Source of the DNA: Flavobacterium sp.
GTDB lineage: Bacteria > Bacteroidota > Bacteroidia > Flavobacteriales > Flavobacteriaceae
NCBI GenBank assembly: GCA_030151255.1
Contig: JASLED010000018.1
Location: forward strand, 1-7,886
DNA: 7,886 nucleotides
Direction of reading: 5' to 3'
This document shows positions 1 to 6,506 of the stretch, in pieces. Position numbers and translations under genes: made by a program. Below the pieces are notes generated by a model. The model had not been told where the DNA came from. It saw only the letters and a list, made by a program, of their open reading frames with translations, and searched no databases. The first letter of the stretch is position 1. The number at the start of each line of letters is the position of its first letter.

Positions 1-2741
1 TCGTCTAATTGTCTTTTAGCGTTGTTTAATTTGTCTCGTGTATTTCCAACAGTATTAGAAATTTTGTCTTGTAGATCTTTAATTATAGTAGAAAAATCTG
101 ACGTTTGAAACAAAAGTTCTAAATCTGTTACATAGCGATTATTGCGCTCTATCGATTTGTAGACTACGTTTAAATTTGCATTAAAAATTTTACAAGCAAA
201 ATCTATTATGGTTTGTTCTCCTAAATGTACGTAGGCATCTGCTTCAAATAAATAAAGTAATGTAACGTTTCCGTGAGATTTGAATTCAAAGTTATTAGAT
301 TGCAAGCTTGGTTTAGACATTCTTAAATATAATTCGGGTCCAGATAGGCTTTTCTGATTGCTAAGCATTACTTGTTTAAACAATCCATTGTTTTGTTCTA
401 ATACTGCTGTATTGTTATACTGTTGTGCTTTTTTAGATGCCTGAATAGTTAATAACCCTCCTAAATTTACTGGAGATAAGGTAGCGTAGGCCTCTAACAT
501 AAAACTATCGTCAATTCGCAATAAAAATTTAGCTTCTTGTTCAAATATTGAAATTAGCACCGCTGCAAAAACGCCTGCTTTATATTCTACACCACCAATT
601 TGTGTTTCTTTTAAACAGAAATATACCTGAGAATTTAAATATAAATTTCCGTTATAATCTATTTTATAATGAATTTTTCTGGAATGATCTGTTATTAAAT
701 AATTTGGAAGTTGAGGCTTTTCAGATTGTAATTCTACTAAGGATACATTTTCTAAATCATCCATTTCAATAGCTAAATCACTATCTATTTGGTTATTGAA
801 ATAAGTTACTAGCTTTGTTTTTTGGTCATCAATCTTTTGAGAAGGGAGATTTAGTTTTTCATTTCCTGTTTTTACTAAAATATCTCCAATTGAAATTACA
901 TGTAGGGCAGGATGCATTAATATCTGAGGAATGCCAAACATATTACTCAATAATTCTGATAAACGAACAGGCTGATTACTACTTGGAGCAATAGCCAACG
1001 AAAACATATTTACTTTTATTATTTGACCGATGATGTTTAGATGAGTTGCTGCATATATAGAGGCACTTGCACTTTTATCGTTTGAAATTATACGACCTTG
1101 AAATCCTAAAGCCAACTGAGTAATTGGATCATAACCAACTAAAAGACCTAATTCTTTAAGACTTAATGTATCAGTTAAATTTATTTCAAAATTATTGTCC
1201 ATACTAGCTGAAATATAAAAACCAGACGTTGTTATTTTTCCATTTGCTACTACTGATAAGCTTGAATTTTTTTCACCTTTATCATTAAATTTCATAATAA
1301 TAGTTCCGCCAATTCCTAAAGCATAATCTTTTGCTCCTTTATTAATTGAGCCACTTAAGCTAAAATCCTGAATTTTAAAGGCATCAGTGCCTACTTTGTC
1401 AATATTTAATACTAATGCAGCTGCTTTATCTTTAGTGGTGTTTAAAGCTAAATAACCAGAGATGGTTTTTAAATTAAATGATTTGCTAATAGTTTTAAAA
1501 GCATCAATTTGATCTAAATTGACATTTGCTCCTACAATTAAGTTATAGCTTTTTAAAAAGTTTTTATTAAAAATGTTTAACTCACTATTTTTATGTCCTT
1601 CAGAGTAATCATAATCAATGCTTGTTTTTGGATCTTTTTTGTAGAGTAAATTAGCTTTGTTAATTCGCAAAAATTTTAAACCTTCATCCATAACATTAGT
1701 TACTTTGTAGTTACTTTGCTCGTCTTTAGAAACCTCAAATCCAATGTAAAAAAATTGTTTGTCTTTCAAGCCAAGTCCAAGTTTAACAGACATTGCTTCC
1801 AGCCAAATAATAATTGCTTTTTTGTTTTTGGATAATGTAAAGTTTAAAACACTTTCTTCGTTATTATTAAGAGCTTCAGGTAAATTTTCTGTTGCATTTT
1901 CTGGCAAACTATCTTTTATGATATCAATAACTGTTACTTTTTTTGAAAATTTGCCTTTAAAAGCAGAAAATTTATTTCCTTCAAATGACGTATTTAATGT
2001 AGCATAAATGCTAAATAGTTGTAAAGAAACTTCTATTTCATAAACTGATGATGTTGAATTGTCTTCTTCTTCTTCTTCGGCATTCAATAAATAATCTACA
2101 ATATCGGAATAACTATAATTATCTATTGAAAAGTTTTGATTGTTTGAATTTTCAAAATTTTCCATTCCATCCGAAATAAAATGATCTAATAAAGTATCGT
2201 AATATTCTACAACAAATTTTTTAAAAAGTTCTTTTTCGTTTTCTGTAATTTTTTTTACTACCTGAGCAGTGTTAGCTTTTAATTCTGCAATACAGGTTTC
2301 TAAAATTGTAGTTTTAAATCCTTCACGAGTATCATTTTTTGTAGAAAGAGCAATTGATTTTACGTTAAAATCAGCGTTATCATTTTCATTTATTGGTATT
2401 TGAATACCTAACAAATAAGGATATTTAATTTTATTTTCTTTTTCTAATTTAAAAATATCTATAGATGCTGTTTTTTTTTGATAAACCAAAAATGTATTGT
2501 AGAAATCAGGTTCGTTAAAATCAGATTTTAATTTTTTGATTACTTCGTTTAATGTTTCTATCCCGTTGTAAAATTTCAAATCAAAGGGCAGTTTCTCTAA
2601 TATATTTTCTAGATCAAGTTTTTTACAAACGCTTTCTAAGGCGTTTTTTATCTCTTTGGTATCTAAGTTAAAATTAGTTTGTAAATCAGTTAGTTTTTCT
2701 TCAAGCTCCTTTATATTAGGAAGTTTAATTGTTTTGGTCAT
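1..2741 (-). CDS. Very large beta-rich protein of unknown function, N-terminal 913 codons (3' end beyond the window)
   Basis: An uninterrupted minus-strand reading frame starts at ATG 2741-2739 (MTKTIKLPNI) and is still open at base 1, so the protein exceeds 913 residues. I do not recognise the family. There is no signal peptide or clear membrane helix, so it is probably cytosolic or exported by a non-Sec route. Residues 1-75 and about 145-190 look helical and charged. A run of five glutamates lies near 222-226. From about 235 onwards, alternating hydrophobic beta-strand patterns dominate, with glycine-rich turns such as ALGIGG (474-479) and LALGFQGR (543-550). Around 720-840 there is a strand-turn pattern (LSPVNLGG, SGPELYLRMS). 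The visible end, about 880-913, becomes helical again with coiled-coil character. An in-frame ATG lies 16 codons upstream (2789-2787), but the TAnnTTTG box falls between the two, which favours 2741. It is transcribed divergently from the secreted-protein gene at 2872. Confidence 0.85.
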   Translation of the reverse strand, partial: MTKTIKLPNIKELEEKLTDLQTNFNLDTKEIKNALESVCKKLDLENILEKLPFDLKFYNGIETLNEVIKKLKSDFNEPDFYNTFLVYQKKTASIDIFKLEKENKIKYPYLLGIQIPINENDNADFNVKSIALSTKNDTREGFKTTILETCIAELKANTAQVVKKITENEKELFKKFVVEYYDTLLDHFISDGMENFENSNNQNFSIDNYSYSDIVDYLLNAEEEEEDNSTSSVYEIEVSLQLFSIYATLNTSFEGNKFSAFKGKFSKKVTVIDIIKDSLPENATENLPEALNNNEESVLNFTLSKNKKAIIIWLEAMSVKLGLGLKDKQFFYIGFEVSKDEQSNYKVTNVMDEGLKFLRINKANLLYKKDPKTSIDYDYSEGHKNSELNIFNKNFLKSYNLIVGANVNLDQIDAFKTISKSFNLKTISGYLALNTTKDKAAALVLNIDKVGTDAFKIQDFSLSGSINKGAKDYALGIGGTIIMKFNDKGEKNSSLSVVANGKITTSGFYISASMDNNFEINLTDTLSLKELGLLVGYDPITQLALGFQGRIISNDKSASASIYAATHLNIIGQIIKVNMFSLAIAPSSNQPVRLSELLSNMFGIPQILMHPALHVISIGDILVKTGNEKLNLPSQKIDDQKTKLVTYFNNQIDSDLAIEMDDLENVSLVELQSEKPQLPNYLITDHSRKIHYKIDYNGNLYLNSQVYFCLKETQIGGVEYKAGVFAAVLISIFEQEAKFLLRIDDSFMLEAYATLSPVNLGGLLTIQASKKAQQYNNTAVLEQNNGLFKQVMLSNQKSLSGPELYLRMSKPSLQSNNFEFKSHGNVTLLYLFEADAYVHLGEQTIIDFACKIFNANLNVVYKSIERNNRYVTDLELLFQTSDFSTIIKDLQDKISNTVGNTRDKLNNAKRQLD

Positions 2742-2758
2742 AAGTAAGGTTGTTTTAG

Positions 2759-2766
2759 CAAAAGTA
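2759..2766 (-). promoter_or_regulatory. Predicted -7 promoter element for the large minus-strand gene
   Basis: On the minus strand this reads TACTTTTG, a full match to the Bacteroidota -7 consensus TAnnTTTG. Twenty bases upstream, where a -33 TTG is expected, the sequence is ATG (2789-2787), a two-of-three match. Transcription would begin only about 10-13 bases before the ATG at 2741. The match is read directly; activity is inferred. Confidence 0.5.
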
Positions 2767-2848
2767 TTATTATATAAATTTAAAAACATAATAATTTGTT
2801 ATTTTTATTTAAATTATAAAAAATTAGGTTATTATTATCTGTATTTTA

Positions 2849-2856
2849 TATTTTTG
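2849..2856 (+). promoter_or_regulatory. Predicted -7 promoter element for the secreted-protein gene at 2872
   Basis: The sequence TATTTTTG fits TAnnTTTG exactly and lies 15 bases before the ATG at 2872. No good -33 TTG is visible at the usual spacing, so the upstream half is weak. The predicted transcript would have a leader of about 10 A-rich bases and no Shine-Dalgarno sequence, which is common in this phylum. Confidence 0.45.
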
Positions 2857-2871
2857 CATAAAACCAAAAAA

Positions 2872-3453
2872 ATGAAAAATATATTAATTGCATTTATCTT
2901 TTGCTCTTTTTCTTTTAGTTTAAAAGCGCAAAATTATGATTATCTACTAGAGAATATGGTAGGAATAAAGCTTGAAAAAGTTGAATTAAAAAATCGAAAA
3001 ACAGATTGGAAAGTAATTACAGAAGATCTTCATACAGCATCATCTAAGATAGAAACTCCATTTTATGATTTTTTGGTTACACAATTTATAGGGGAAAATA
3101 GCGATGATATTAATAATGTATTACCAAAATTAAAGAGTTTTGCTGCCGACATTAAACTTGATACCATCAATTTGAATCAAAATCTAAAACAAATTACCAA
3201 CGATTTTAATCAATCTATTTACTACGTTAAGTATAAATATTCATTAAATGCAAGTGATGATGAAAGTACTTATGGATATAATTATGTTGGAGTAATTTTA
3301 CCAAATAATAGAAGTATTGATGAGTTTTATATTTTTAATTTAACGGTATTTCCGCTTTATACATTTTTTGAATCAACTGACGCTGTGATCAGTCCTAAGT
3401 TTACAGGGTTAGATATGATTCAATCTATACATCTTAATCCTAAATATTATTAA
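2872..3453 (+). CDS. Secreted protein of unknown function, 193 residues
   Basis: The start is set at ATG 2872 because it opens a clear Sec signal peptide: MKN, a hydrophobic core LIAFIFCSFSFSL, then KAQ with likely cleavage after residue 19. The frame is open 72 codons further upstream, but that stretch crosses the divergent promoter region and overlaps the start of the opposing gene, so it is not coding. C11 is not in a lipobox, so this is not an obvious lipoprotein. The mature protein has no further cysteine. It alternates charged helices (about 95-120, LPKLKSFAADIKLDT) with a tyrosine- and asparagine-rich, probably beta-stranded second half (YYVKYKYSLNA, YGYNYVGVILPNN). I recognise no family. 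It should lie in the periplasm or outside the cell. It is monocistronic: its own promoter box sits upstream and a strong terminator overlaps its stop codon. Confidence 0.8.
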   Translation: MKNILIAFIFCSFSFSLKAQNYDYLLENMVGIKLEKVELKNRKTDWKVITEDLHTASSKIETPFYDFLVTQFIGENSDDINNVLPKLKSFAADIKLDTINLNQNLKQITNDFNQSIYYVKYKYSLNASDDESTYGYNYVGVILPNNRSIDEFYIFNLTVFPLYTFFESTDAVISPKFTGLDMIQSIHLNPKYY

Positions 3454-3502
3454 ACAGACAAAAAACTCTTAGTAATTCACTAAGAGTTTTTTGTCTGTTT
3501 AA
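3450..3502 (+). terminator. Strong intrinsic terminator overlapping the stop codon
   Basis: A perfect 24-base-pair inverted repeat (3450-3473 with 3479-3502) encloses a 5-base loop (AATTC). The core stem CTCTTAGT/ACTAAGAG is flanked by A6 on the left and T6 on the right, the classic rho-independent layout. The A and T tracts make the signal potentially bidirectional. The outer stem contains the TAA stop (3451-3453) of the secreted-protein gene. It separates that gene from the one at 3593. Confidence 0.9.
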
Positions 3503-3592
3503 GTCAATATGCTTTCAAGAAAATCTTTTATGTTTTCATAAATTCGTTATTTAAAGCATAACTAAATTGTCTCTTACTAAATATAAGTATAT

Positions 3593-4996
3593 ATGAAATA
3601 TGGCATATTAGCAAAAATTAGCTTAACAATTGCAATACTATCATTGTTAATTTTCCTAATTAGTAATCTTTATAAACCACAGCGAGCATCAAATCTAAAT
3701 GAAGTAAACAATAATTTTGTTTATGAATTTACATCAGCGTTAACTACAAATAATGCTTTGCCACCAATAACTTCAACAAGTGGTGTTAATTCAACATCTT
3801 CTACCTCAACATCAATTCCTTCAATAGATTTACCATTATTAGAAACATCTTCACCATTACCAAATGAAAATTCCTATTATGCACCAAAAGTAGGTGAAGT
3901 GTATCAAAATAATGATGTTATTGTACAATGGTCACCTAGCAAAAAGCGATCTAAATTAACAAGAAGAGAGAAAAAAGAAATTGCAATAGCTCAAAGAGTA
4001 ACTGATAGCGTAACATTGTATCTGCAAACTACTTATAATAAAATACAAGCCGAAATAAAAAATAATAACGATAGCCTTATAAATACTATTCAGGTAATTG
4101 CAAGCAATCAAGAAAAAAACAAAGAAGCTTTAAGTACTTTAATTGAGGAAAATGGGAAAGAACAGGAGCGCTTGTTGCAAACAAATCAAAAAATTGTACA
4201 ACAAAAAATTGCAGCACAAAATAATTTATTACAACAAATAAAAAACGAAACTAGTGCGGTAAAAAAAATAGAAGATAAGCTAAACAAAATAACAGAAAGC
4301 CTCACTAAATTAGAAAAATCGAAAGAGCTTCCAATAGTAACTGATCTTGATGAAGTGATTGGATTAGAGAATTATCGTTATTTTTATAAAACAGAATTGT
4401 TTAATGAAAATAAAAATTCTGATTTGTATAAGATTACAGATCGTATAGAATTTAATATTGATTTTACCTATTATTTAGAAAAAGTGGATTTTTTAAAGAG
4501 TAATTCTAGTACTTCAAGCAATCAAACTACACAATCTATAAAAACCAAAAAACCAATAAAATATGCTGTAGTTCAGTTGTTTACAAATATAGGAAAGGTT
4601 GAAAAGCGAAAGGTTAAAATTACAACAGATACAATTGCATTAAATATGCTAAACATGGATTATCAGCGTCATGAGCTTACAGTAAATTATACCTTGGATT
4701 TAGAAAATGTTACTTTATTTCAGAAAACAAAAGCTACTGTTGAAGCAACCATTAGTTATTTTGATTATAATGACGAAAAATACTATATCACCGAAAATAA
4801 AAGTCTTACGTTGTATATTTTTCCTCAAAGCAATACCGAGTATTTATATTTACGCTTAGACGAAAGTCTTAAATTAAGCATCGATAAACTAGGCTATTTA
4901 ATAACGTCGATTATAGGCTTAATAGTAACAGCTATTTTAAATTTTGCAAAACGAAAACTTAATTTACCAGTAGATAATGATATAGCTAATGAATAA
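3593..4996 (+). CDS. Inner-membrane protein with periplasmic coiled coil, anchored at both ends, 467 residues
   Basis: Unrecognised family with clear architecture. A transmembrane helix at about residues 8-26 (ISLTIAILSLLIFLI) follows a short basic N-terminus. A Ser/Thr/Pro/Asn-rich linker spans about 45-95. A basic stretch (SKKRSKLTRREKK, 116-128) leads into a long glutamine- and lysine-rich coiled coil, about 130-245. A mixed, probably beta-rich domain covers about 255-425, with a low-complexity Ser/Thr/Gln loop at 303-316. A second transmembrane helix, about 433-451 (LGYLITSIIGLIVTAILNF), precedes a basic tail AKRKLNLP. The positive-inside rule puts both ends in the cytoplasm and some 400 residues in the periplasm. 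This layout suits a scaffold or spacer in the envelope; a role in secretion or envelope bridging is speculation. The gene follows the terminator at 3450-3502 with a 90-base leader, and only 47 bases separate it from the small membrane gene at 5044, suggesting co-transcription. Confidence 0.85.
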   Translation: MKYGILAKISLTIAILSLLIFLISNLYKPQRASNLNEVNNNFVYEFTSALTTNNALPPITSTSGVNSTSSTSTSIPSIDLPLLETSSPLPNENSYYAPKVGEVYQNNDVIVQWSPSKKRSKLTRREKKEIAIAQRVTDSVTLYLQTTYNKIQAEIKNNNDSLINTIQVIASNQEKNKEALSTLIEENGKEQERLLQTNQKIVQQKIAAQNNLLQQIKNETSAVKKIEDKLNKITESLTKLEKSKELPIVTDLDEVIGLENYRYFYKTELFNENKNSDLYKITDRIEFNIDFTYYLEKVDFLKSNSSTSSNQTTQSIKTKKPIKYAVVQLFTNIGKVEKRKVKITTDTIALNMLNMDYQRHELTVNYTLDLENVTLFQKTKATVEATISYFDYNDEKYYITENKSLTLYIFPQSNTEYLYLRLDESLKLSIDKLGYLITSIIGLIVTAILNFAKRKLNLPVDNDIANE

Positions 4997-5043
4997 ACAT
5001 AAAAACGCTTTTAAATATCTAGGTATTTCTTCTATATGTAGTA

Positions 5044-5259
5044 ATGGCAAAAATACTGAATATGATAAGTAGAGTTTTAGTATATATATTGTTGTTGTTA
5101 TGTATTTATACAGTTATTAACACAATTGTAAAAAAAGATTTTTGGGATAAAAACAGAACACTGTATAGTAATTTATTTGCTCTTAAATCTTTTATTACAG
5201 GAGTGATTTTTGGTTTAATTATAATTTTAATGATTTTAAAAGATAATGGCTTAATATGA
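5044..5259 (+). CDS. Small two-helix membrane protein, 71 residues
   Basis: Two hydrophobic helices, about residues 9-29 (SRVLVYILLLLCIYTVINTIV) and 46-66 (ALKSFITGVIFGLIIILMILK), are joined by a charged loop KKDFWDKNR. The shape is a helical hairpin in the inner membrane. The positive charge of the loop suggests it faces the cytoplasm. No family is recognised. The gene starts 47 bases after the coiled-coil membrane gene on the same strand with no terminator between, so it may be expressed with it and could be a subunit. No clear terminator follows; the 308-base gap begins at its TGA. Size and composition favour a real gene, but short hydrophobic ORFs in AT-rich DNA carry some doubt. Confidence 0.65.
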   Translation: MAKILNMISRVLVYILLLLCIYTVINTIVKKDFWDKNRTLYSNLFALKSFITGVIFGLIIILMILKDNGLI

Positions 5260-5327
5260 GACAATAATCCCAAACCACCCTACTGTTACACTACAATAGT
5301 TTCGACATTAAAAAGGACGTAAGGTAA

Positions 5328-5438
5328 TTGAGGTTAAATTATGGCGCACGCTATTACAATCCAGGAACGAATACATTTTTGGTTAATAATCATTTAGAGC
5401 GCCTTTGTTCTCGCATACCTTGCATCAGTTCATATCGA
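5328..5438 (+). pseudogene. Decayed fragment of an Rhs/YD-repeat protein core
   Basis: One frame, open from just after a TAA at 5325-5327 to a TAA at 5439-5441, has no start codon but encodes LRLNYGARYYNPGTNTFL at 5328-5381. The segment YGARYYNPGTNTFL matches the hallmark that ends the Rhs core, usually of the form [YF]GARYY[DN]P...FL. Downstream, a degraded tail ending IPCISSY resembles the following Rhs segment, typically like PLAEKYPGISSY, with an apparent insertion. Rhs proteins are large surface or secreted beta-cocoon proteins with variable C-terminal toxins. Only about 37 codons remain here, with no start, so this is a non-functional relic. The higher GC content fits imported DNA. Matching to the motif is from memory of the family. 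Confidence 0.6.
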
Positions 5439-5494
5439 TAATTTATTATTTAAAAAAAACATAAATGATTGATTTTAAAGTTATTTATGTTAAA

Positions 5495-5514
5495 AATACC
5501 CGAGAATGGGTATT
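5495..5514 (+). repeat. Short inverted repeat just upstream of a promoter
   Basis: AATACCC and GGGTATT form a perfect 7-base-pair stem around a 6-base loop (GAGAAT). It abuts the -33 TTG of the promoter for the gene at 5568. That position would suit a regulator-binding site, but the repeat is short and could be chance. Confidence 0.35.
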
Positions 5515-5543
5515 GTTTCACTTAGAACCGAAAAATATCTTTG
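5513..5543 (+). promoter_or_regulatory. Bacteroidota-type promoter for the first secreted paralogue
   Basis: A -33 TTG (5513-5515) is followed after 20 bases by TATCTTTG (5536-5543), which fits the -7 consensus TAnnTTTG exactly. The spacing lies within the known Bacteroidota range. The -7 box ends 24 bases before the ATG at 5568. This is the best promoter in the window. Confidence 0.65.
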
Positions 5544-5567
5544 ACTGAATAATAATATCTTATAATT

Positions 5568-5975
5568 ATGAATAAAATAAACAAAATTTCAGCAAGTATT
5601 TTCGGAATAATAAGTTTACTAACCATACAAAATGTAACTGCACAAGACGTTTATTACTATGCAAGTGCATTTGAAACACAACCTATTCCGTTTTTTGAGC
5701 AATATAAAAAACCACAAGCTGTTCTTACAGGTATTTTTGCCGTTGATTGCGGTATGAGTAAAAGTAACATAGAAGAATATGTTTATAACTGGTACGAAAC
5801 CTATTGTGCAAAATGGACTGGATATAAAACGTTAAGAGGTGTTATCATATCAGGACCTTATTCTTATGATTATGCAAAGAAAACATGGAATAGCAGAAAA
5901 AATGTATTTGAAAGTGTAGAAGAAGGTATTTATAAAGGAATGTATGAATTAGAATCACCATGTGAAGAAAATTAA
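5568..5975 (+). CDS. Small secreted cysteine-containing protein, paralogue A (135 residues)
   Basis: A Sec signal peptide covers about residues 1-25 (hydrophobic core ASIFGIISLLTI, then VTA-Q). The mature domain of about 110 residues has three cysteines, C61, C80 and C132. It is aromatic-rich (VYYYASAF near its start). The protein is a divergent paralogue of the one at 6083: YYYA/YFYA, FAxxC, Y..Y..K..G and GPY align, without gaps from residue 57 to 98. C61 and C132 have counterparts in the partner and could form a disulfide in the oxidising periplasm; C80 does not. The segment GVIISGPYSYDYAKK loosely recalls the last strand-helix of SPOR peptidoglycan-binding domains, but this is not secure. 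A good promoter lies upstream. I do not recognise the family. Confidence 0.8.
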   Translation: MNKINKISASIFGIISLLTIQNVTAQDVYYYASAFETQPIPFFEQYKKPQAVLTGIFAVDCGMSKSNIEEYVYNWYETYCAKWTGYKTLRGVIISGPYSYDYAKKTWNSRKNVFESVEEGIYKGMYELESPCEEN

Positions 5976-6082
5976 AATTTTCACAACAACGTAAAGCCTT
6001 TTCTAAAAGGTAAAAAAAACTATATTTCGCCAATTTTTAGCAGAAATAACAGCCAAATAAAATAGTATTTTATCACCATAAC

Positions 6083-6487
6083 ATGAAAAAAATAATCATT
6101 TTTACGCTATTACTTTTTTGGAGTATTGCCACTTTTTCCCAGAAAAGCGAAGGTAAAACCAAGTATTTCTATGCTGTGGGTTGGGAATATTTACCTTTAC
6201 TAAATCAAAGTTTAGTAAATAAACAACCTGTGGTAAGCAATGTTTTTGCTACATATTGTAAAGAAGACGATCTGTCTATTGATAAAGGTATAACTAATGA
6301 ACTAGATGATTATTATACTGCTTATTACGGTAAGCATCGTGGTTTTAGCGGATTAAATCTTAAAATTTCGTTTGGACCTTACGATAGTTGGAATGAAGCT
6401 GAAAAGTACCGTAGAAAAAGCATTGCTGATTATAATTTAAAGTGGAATCCTCTTTTGTTAAAAGATTTTTCGGTTTCTTGCGATTAA
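6083..6487 (+). CDS. Small secreted cysteine-containing protein, paralogue B (134 residues)
   Basis: A Sec signal peptide spans about residues 1-19 (MKKIIIFTLLLFWSIATFS, then Q). The mature protein is about 115 residues with two cysteines, C59 and C133, at positions equivalent to C61 and C132 of paralogue A, which begins 515 bases upstream. Shared landmarks are YFYA near the N-terminus, FATYC (55-59), the Y/Y/K/G series at 78-87 and FGPY (97-100). The stretch ISFGPYDSWNEAEKYR resembles the GPF/GPY-x-EA end of SPOR domains, better than in paralogue A, yet the first half does not obviously fit. A 107-base gap separates it from paralogue A, and only 19 bases separate it from the zinc-ribbon gene downstream, so the latter two may share a transcript. 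A tandem duplication followed by strong divergence is the simplest origin. Confidence 0.8.
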   Translation: MKKIIIFTLLLFWSIATFSQKSEGKTKYFYAVGWEYLPLLNQSLVNKQPVVSNVFATYCKEDDLSIDKGITNELDDYYTAYYGKHRGFSGLNLKISFGPYDSWNEAEKYRRKSIADYNLKWNPLLLKDFSVSCD

Positions 6488-6506
6488 TATAAGAGCTTGT
6501 TTATAT

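Larger units (their letters stand above)
5465..5548 (+). pseudogene. 27-codon ORF, possible gene remnant or micro-peptide
   Basis: ATG 5465 to TGA 5546-5548 encodes a peptide beginning MIDFKVIYVKNTREW and ending EPKNIFD. Its composition (two Arg/Glu/Trp-type codons in a row, sensible hydrophobic spacing) looks more protein-like than random AT-rich sequence. A TAA sits immediately before the ATG. The downstream promoter for the gene at 5568 lies inside it, which argues against it being a live gene. It may be the last piece of an eroded gene belonging with the Rhs relic, or chance. Confidence 0.25.
5260..5567. other. 308-base intergenic stretch with decayed coding remnants and a promoter
   Basis: This gap holds no intact gene of normal size. 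Its first half, about 5260-5440, is visibly richer in G and C than its surroundings and contains an Rhs-like scrap. Its second half is AT-rich, has a 27-codon ORF (5465-5548), and ends with the promoter for the gene at 5568. No transposon ends or direct repeats were seen. Confidence 0.7.

Noticed and set aside
548..772. Plus-strand 74-codon ORF
   Set aside because: It is antisense to the long minus-strand frame and has composition expected of a shadow ORF.
1759..2007. Plus-strand 82-codon ORF
   Set aside because: It is antisense within the large minus-strand gene, with no promoter or family signal.
2742..2789. Alternative start of the large protein at ATG 2789, 16 codons upstream
   Set aside because: It is in frame, but the perfect -7 promoter box lies inside the extension; kept only as a less likely option.
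2656..2871. 72-codon upstream extension of the secreted-protein gene
   Set aside because: It overlaps the start of the divergent gene, crosses the promoter spacer and would bury the signal peptide that begins at 2872.
5997..6010. CCTTTT/AAAAGG hairpin after paralogue A as a terminator
   Set aside because: The stem is short, the loop is only 2-4 bases, and it is followed by A residues rather than T on the plus strand.
6021..6028. TATATTTC as a -7 promoter box for paralogue B
   Set aside because: It has one mismatch at the final G, no TTG at suitable spacing, and lies 54 bases from the start codon; too weak to annotate.
5845..6033. Minus-strand 62-codon ORF
   Set aside because: It overlaps the end of secreted paralogue A, which has a signal peptide, a promoter and a paralogue; the minus frame has none.
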